From assembly GCA_030037185.1 (NCBI GenBank), contig JASHRR010001497.1, forward strand, positions 1-8,081: DNA of 8,081 nt, given 5' to 3'. The number at the start of each line of letters is the position of its first letter. Position 1 is the stretch's first letter. The notes beneath the pieces are model-generated. The model worked only from the letters and a program-made list of their open reading frames with translations, was not told where the DNA came from and made no database searches. A program made the translations under genes and the position numbers. Of the stretch, positions 6,257 to 8,081 are shown piece by piece. The DNA comes from Xanthobacteraceae bacterium. GTDB lineage: Bacteria; Pseudomonadota; Alphaproteobacteria; Rhizobiales; Xanthobacteraceae.

Positions 6257-7157
6257 GGGCTTTGCCCTGCACATGGCGGTCGATGATCGTTTGTGCGGCG
6301 TCCGCCTCCGCTTTGAGCCCAGCCCAGTTCGGGAGGTCGCTGTCCCATTCGATGAGCGTCGGGACGGGTCCGCATTGCCCGATGATGATGTCGAAGAGCT
6401 TCCATACGGCGTCAGCGACCGGACAGTCGTGGCTATCAATGAGCAAAAGCTCGCCCTCGTCGTCCGTCTGTTGGGCATAGCCGGCGAGGTGAATCTCACC
6501 AACGTGCTCAAGCGGAAAATCGGCGAGATAGTCGAGTGCCGCAAAGCCATGGTTGGTGGCCGATACGAACACGTTGTTGATGTCGAGCAACAAGCCGCAT
6601 CCGGTGCGCCGAACCAACTCCGCGATGAACGAGGTTTCGCTCATTGTTGATTCCGGAAAAATGAGATATGTTGCGGGATTCTCGAGCAGCAGCTGGCGCC
6701 CGACCGCCTCATGCACTTGGTCTATATGGTCGGCGACACGCGAGAGCGTCGCGGCCGTATAGGGAAGCGGCAGCAAATCGTTGAAATAGGTCGAGCCGTG
6801 AGTCGACCAGGCGAGATGCTCGGAGACCAGCGCCGGCTCATAGCGGTCGACGAGGGCCTTGAACCGCTGGAGGTGCGCTTCATCGAGCCGCTGGGGGCCG
6901 CCGATCGACATGCAAACGCCGTGGAGCGAAACAGGGTAGTCTTGGCGGATTTTGCCAAGCGCGGCATGGGGCGGACCGCCGGCGCCCATGTAGTTTTCGG
7001 CATGGACTTCAAAGAAGCGATCTCGCTTCCCGTCGGCAAAGATCGCCTGCAGATGCTCGTGCTTGAGGCTCGTGCCAACACGGCCGGCAATGGAATGAGC
7101 CGGAAAGCGAAGTGCGGCCGACGCCTGCGCGGCCGAGCGCATCGCTAATTCGGTCAT
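6246..7157 (-). CDS. bufB: BufB, DUF692 multinuclear non-heme iron oxygenase (MNIO)
   Basis: A 303-residue MNIO enzyme with a TIM-barrel fold, which uses two or three iron ions to oxidise cysteines of a ribosomal peptide. Likely metal ligands and active-site residues sit at the ends of the barrel strands: FFEVHAENYM (48-57; Glu50, His52, Glu54), SLHG (His79), SEHLAW (Glu113, His114), LLLEN (Glu159), LLLDINNVFVSATNHG (Asp192, Asn194, His203), EIHLAGY (His223), IDSHD (Asp241, His243) and LIEWDSDLP (Glu270, Asp272). All expected blocks are present, so it should be active. ATG 7157 follows the ribosome binding site AGGGGAG at 5 nt. The gene lies 51 bp after bufA and overlaps bufC. Confidence 0.93.
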   Translation of the reverse strand: MTELAMRSAAQASAALRFPAHSIAGRVGTSLKHEHLQAIFADGKRDRFFEVHAENYMGAGGPPHAALGKIRQDYPVSLHGVCMSIGGPQRLDEAHLQRFKALVDRYEPALVSEHLAWSTHGSTYFNDLLPLPYTAATLSRVADHIDQVHEAVGRQLLLENPATYLIFPESTMSETSFIAELVRRTGCGLLLDINNVFVSATNHGFAALDYLADFPLEHVGEIHLAGYAQQTDDEGELLLIDSHDCPVADAVWKLFDIIIGQCGPVPTLIEWDSDLPNWAGLKAEADAAQTIIDRHVQGKAHAA

Positions 7158-7208
7158 CGCATCTCCCCTTTCCGGCCTGCCACTCTGCCTAGATTGCAGG
7201 TTACGAAA

Positions 7209-7511
7209 TCAAATTGGTGTCAGCGAACCGCGCTTACCCCCGGGCACCACGATCGAGGTGCAGGTGCCGCCCCGCACGAACTTCCAGGCATTTCCCTGGA
7301 AATCGACAGTTGACGTGCCCTGGCAGGTCGTACCCGGTCCGGCAGCGCAGTCATTCTGGCCCTTCAAAGCGACGCCGTAGCATTTTTCCTTGCCTGCGGC
7401 CGTCGCCGCGTCGGCTTCCGCTTTCGTCAGCGGCGCAGCGGTCGCCATCGACGCCAGCGCAGTCGCAACGGCGCCGGCGAGAACCGCCGCGCCAACGGTA
7501 GACTTCGACAT
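7209..7511 (-). CDS. bufA: BufA, DUF2282 bufferin precursor
   Basis: A 100-residue exported metal-binding peptide of the bufferin family, the substrate of BufB/BufC. Residues 1-26 form a signal peptide rich in Ala and Val, ending ATAAP with cleavage likely after Ala26. The core carries the DUF2282 signature: [18 protein letters not shown], then [16 protein letters not shown], then GGTC. The four cysteines are Cys44, Cys55, Cys63 and Cys84. In studied bufferins some of the cysteines become copper-binding heterocycles, giving copper tolerance in the periplasm; that this applies here is inference. The start has a good ribosome binding site (AAGGGAG, 7 nt spacing), and a SigF-type promoter lies 60 bp upstream. 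The C-terminus ([10 protein letters not shown]) is typical of the family. Confidence 0.93.
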   Translation of the reverse strand: MSKSTVGAAVLAGAVATALASMATAAPLTKAEADAATAAGKEKCYGVALKGQNDCAAGPGTTCQGTSTVDFQGNAWKFVRGGTCTSIVVPGGKRGSLTPI

Positions 7512-7736
7512 ACTGGTTCTCCCTTTCGGTTAAGCGTGCGCCGTTCCTTGGCCGCACGAGCAGTAGACAGTACGCATGGCGGCGGCGATCAGTTACCTGC
7601 CGCTGTGCTCACGATTTCGTGATTGGTTGCTCGAGCCGAGCCGCCCCGGGGTCACTCCGCGTGAAAATGACCAGATATTTTCTCGCGCCAAACTGAGATG
7701 GGAGTTTAGCAATCCATCGGCGTCGAGGGTCCCACG
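7512..7736. other. Intergenic region between moaB and bufA
   Basis: It holds the buf ribosome binding site and the SigF-type promoter. Toward moaB there is a small CACGA/TCGTG stem and a CCCCGGGG palindrome. No strong terminator for moaB is visible. Confidence 0.4.
7571..7596 (-). promoter_or_regulatory. SigF-type promoter of the buf operon
   Basis: On the minus strand, GTAACT (7591-7596) is followed by exactly 16 nt and CGTA (7571-7574). This matches the GTAACC-N16-CGAA motif at 8 of 10 positions with identical spacing. The predicted start, near 7563, leaves a leader of about 50 nt before the bufA ATG at 7511. It links the operon to the sigma factor encoded at 2135. Confidence 0.65.
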
Positions 7737-8081
7737 CTAATCCCGCGCCTTGGCGCGGCGCAGATGCTCATCTAGTCGCGGCATGATCTCGACGAAATTG
7801 CACGGCCGGTAGCGGTAATCGAGCTGGTGCGCCAAAATGTCGTCCCAGGCATCCCGGCAGGCGCCCGGTGAGCCCGGCAGGCAGAAGATGTAGGTCGCGC
7901 CGGCAACACCCGCCGTGGCGCGGGTCTGGATCGCCGAAGTGCCGATCTTGCTGTAGCTCACCATCAGAAACAGCGTCGAAAATCCTTCCATGCGCTTTTC
8001 GAACAGCGGCTCCACCGCCTCCGGCGTCACATCGCGTCCGGTGAATCCGGTGCCACCGGTGGTGATGATGACATCGATGCC
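7737..8081 (-). CDS. moaB: MoaB/MogA-type molybdenum cofactor protein, 3' part
   Basis: The last 114 residues of a protein of about 180, cut by the window edge at its N-terminal side. MoaB/MogA proteins adenylylate molybdopterin in molybdenum cofactor synthesis. The conserved block [19 protein letters not shown], which binds the cofactor, is intact. It is followed by [40 protein letters not shown] and the C-terminal [14 protein letters not shown] typical of alphaproteobacterial MoaB. The frame has no defects. It is a housekeeping gene read in the same direction as the buf operon, but about 225 bp upstream of bufA with the SigF-type promoter between, so it is probably a separate unit. Confidence 0.93.
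   Translation of the reverse strand, partial: GIDVIITTGGTGFTGRDVTPEAVEPLFEKRMEGFSTLFLMVSYSKIGTSAIQTRATAGVAGATYIFCLPGSPGACRDAWDDILAHQLDYRYRPCNFVEIMPRLDEHLRRAKARD

Noticed and set aside
6257..6550. Upstream extension of the bufC frame
   Set aside because: The region is inside bufB, the extension is Arg/Ser/Thr-rich, and the DUF2063 domain begins normally from ATG 6256.
7176..7200. CCTGC/GCAGG pair between bufA and bufB as an attenuator
   Set aside because: The stem is only 5 bp with a 15-nt loop and no U-run, so it is too weak to call, although reduced read-through after bufA would make biological sense.

Overview
The window looks like GC-rich alphaproteobacterial chromosome, most likely from a Bradyrhizobium/Rhodopseudomonas/Nitrobacter-type genome. 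This is inferred from the style of the MoaB and buf proteins and has not been searched. It joins a decayed accessory region (about 1-2134) to a metal-stress regulatory and effector locus (2135-7600), and ends in a housekeeping gene (moaB, cut by the right edge).

Left part (1-2134). A 22-bp inverted repeat with DnaA-box-like words lies at 115-168. It is followed by the tail of an unrecognised reading frame (257-403) and one unrecognised gene (419-832). Next comes a graveyard. At 1152-1250 is a 33-codon scrap of malic enzyme. It ends where a decayed TnpB-type transposon end begins (minus strand, terminal hairpin 1262-1280, zinc ribbon about 1343-1447). An IS630-family transposase (1683-2104) is broken by two frameshifts, a stop and an internal deletion.

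Middle part (2135-4572). An ECF sigma factor of the SigF type overlaps by 4 nt a six-helix DUF1109/NrsF-type anti-sigma factor. Downstream is about 800 bp of low-information sequence with one perfect copy of the SigF-type promoter (GTAACC-N16-CGAA, 3964-3989). It points to a small gene at 4225-4572 with weak resemblance to DUF427 proteins.

Right part (4960-7600, minus strand). A four-gene bufferin operon reads right to left: BufA (DUF2282, exported, four cysteines), BufB (DUF692, multinuclear-iron MNIO enzyme), BufC (DUF2063 partner) and a DoxX membrane protein. A second SigF-type promoter (GTAACT-N16-CGTA) lies 60 bp upstream of bufA.

Putting these together (inference): metal or oxidative stress releases the sigma factor from the membrane anti-sigma. 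The sigma factor then transcribes the buf operon, and BufB with BufC modifies cysteines in the BufA peptide, which is exported and sequesters metal such as copper. The promoter at 3964 would add a further, poorly known member to this regulon. The IS630 remnant ends 30 bp before the sigma gene, where an autoregulatory promoter would be expected, and none is visible there.
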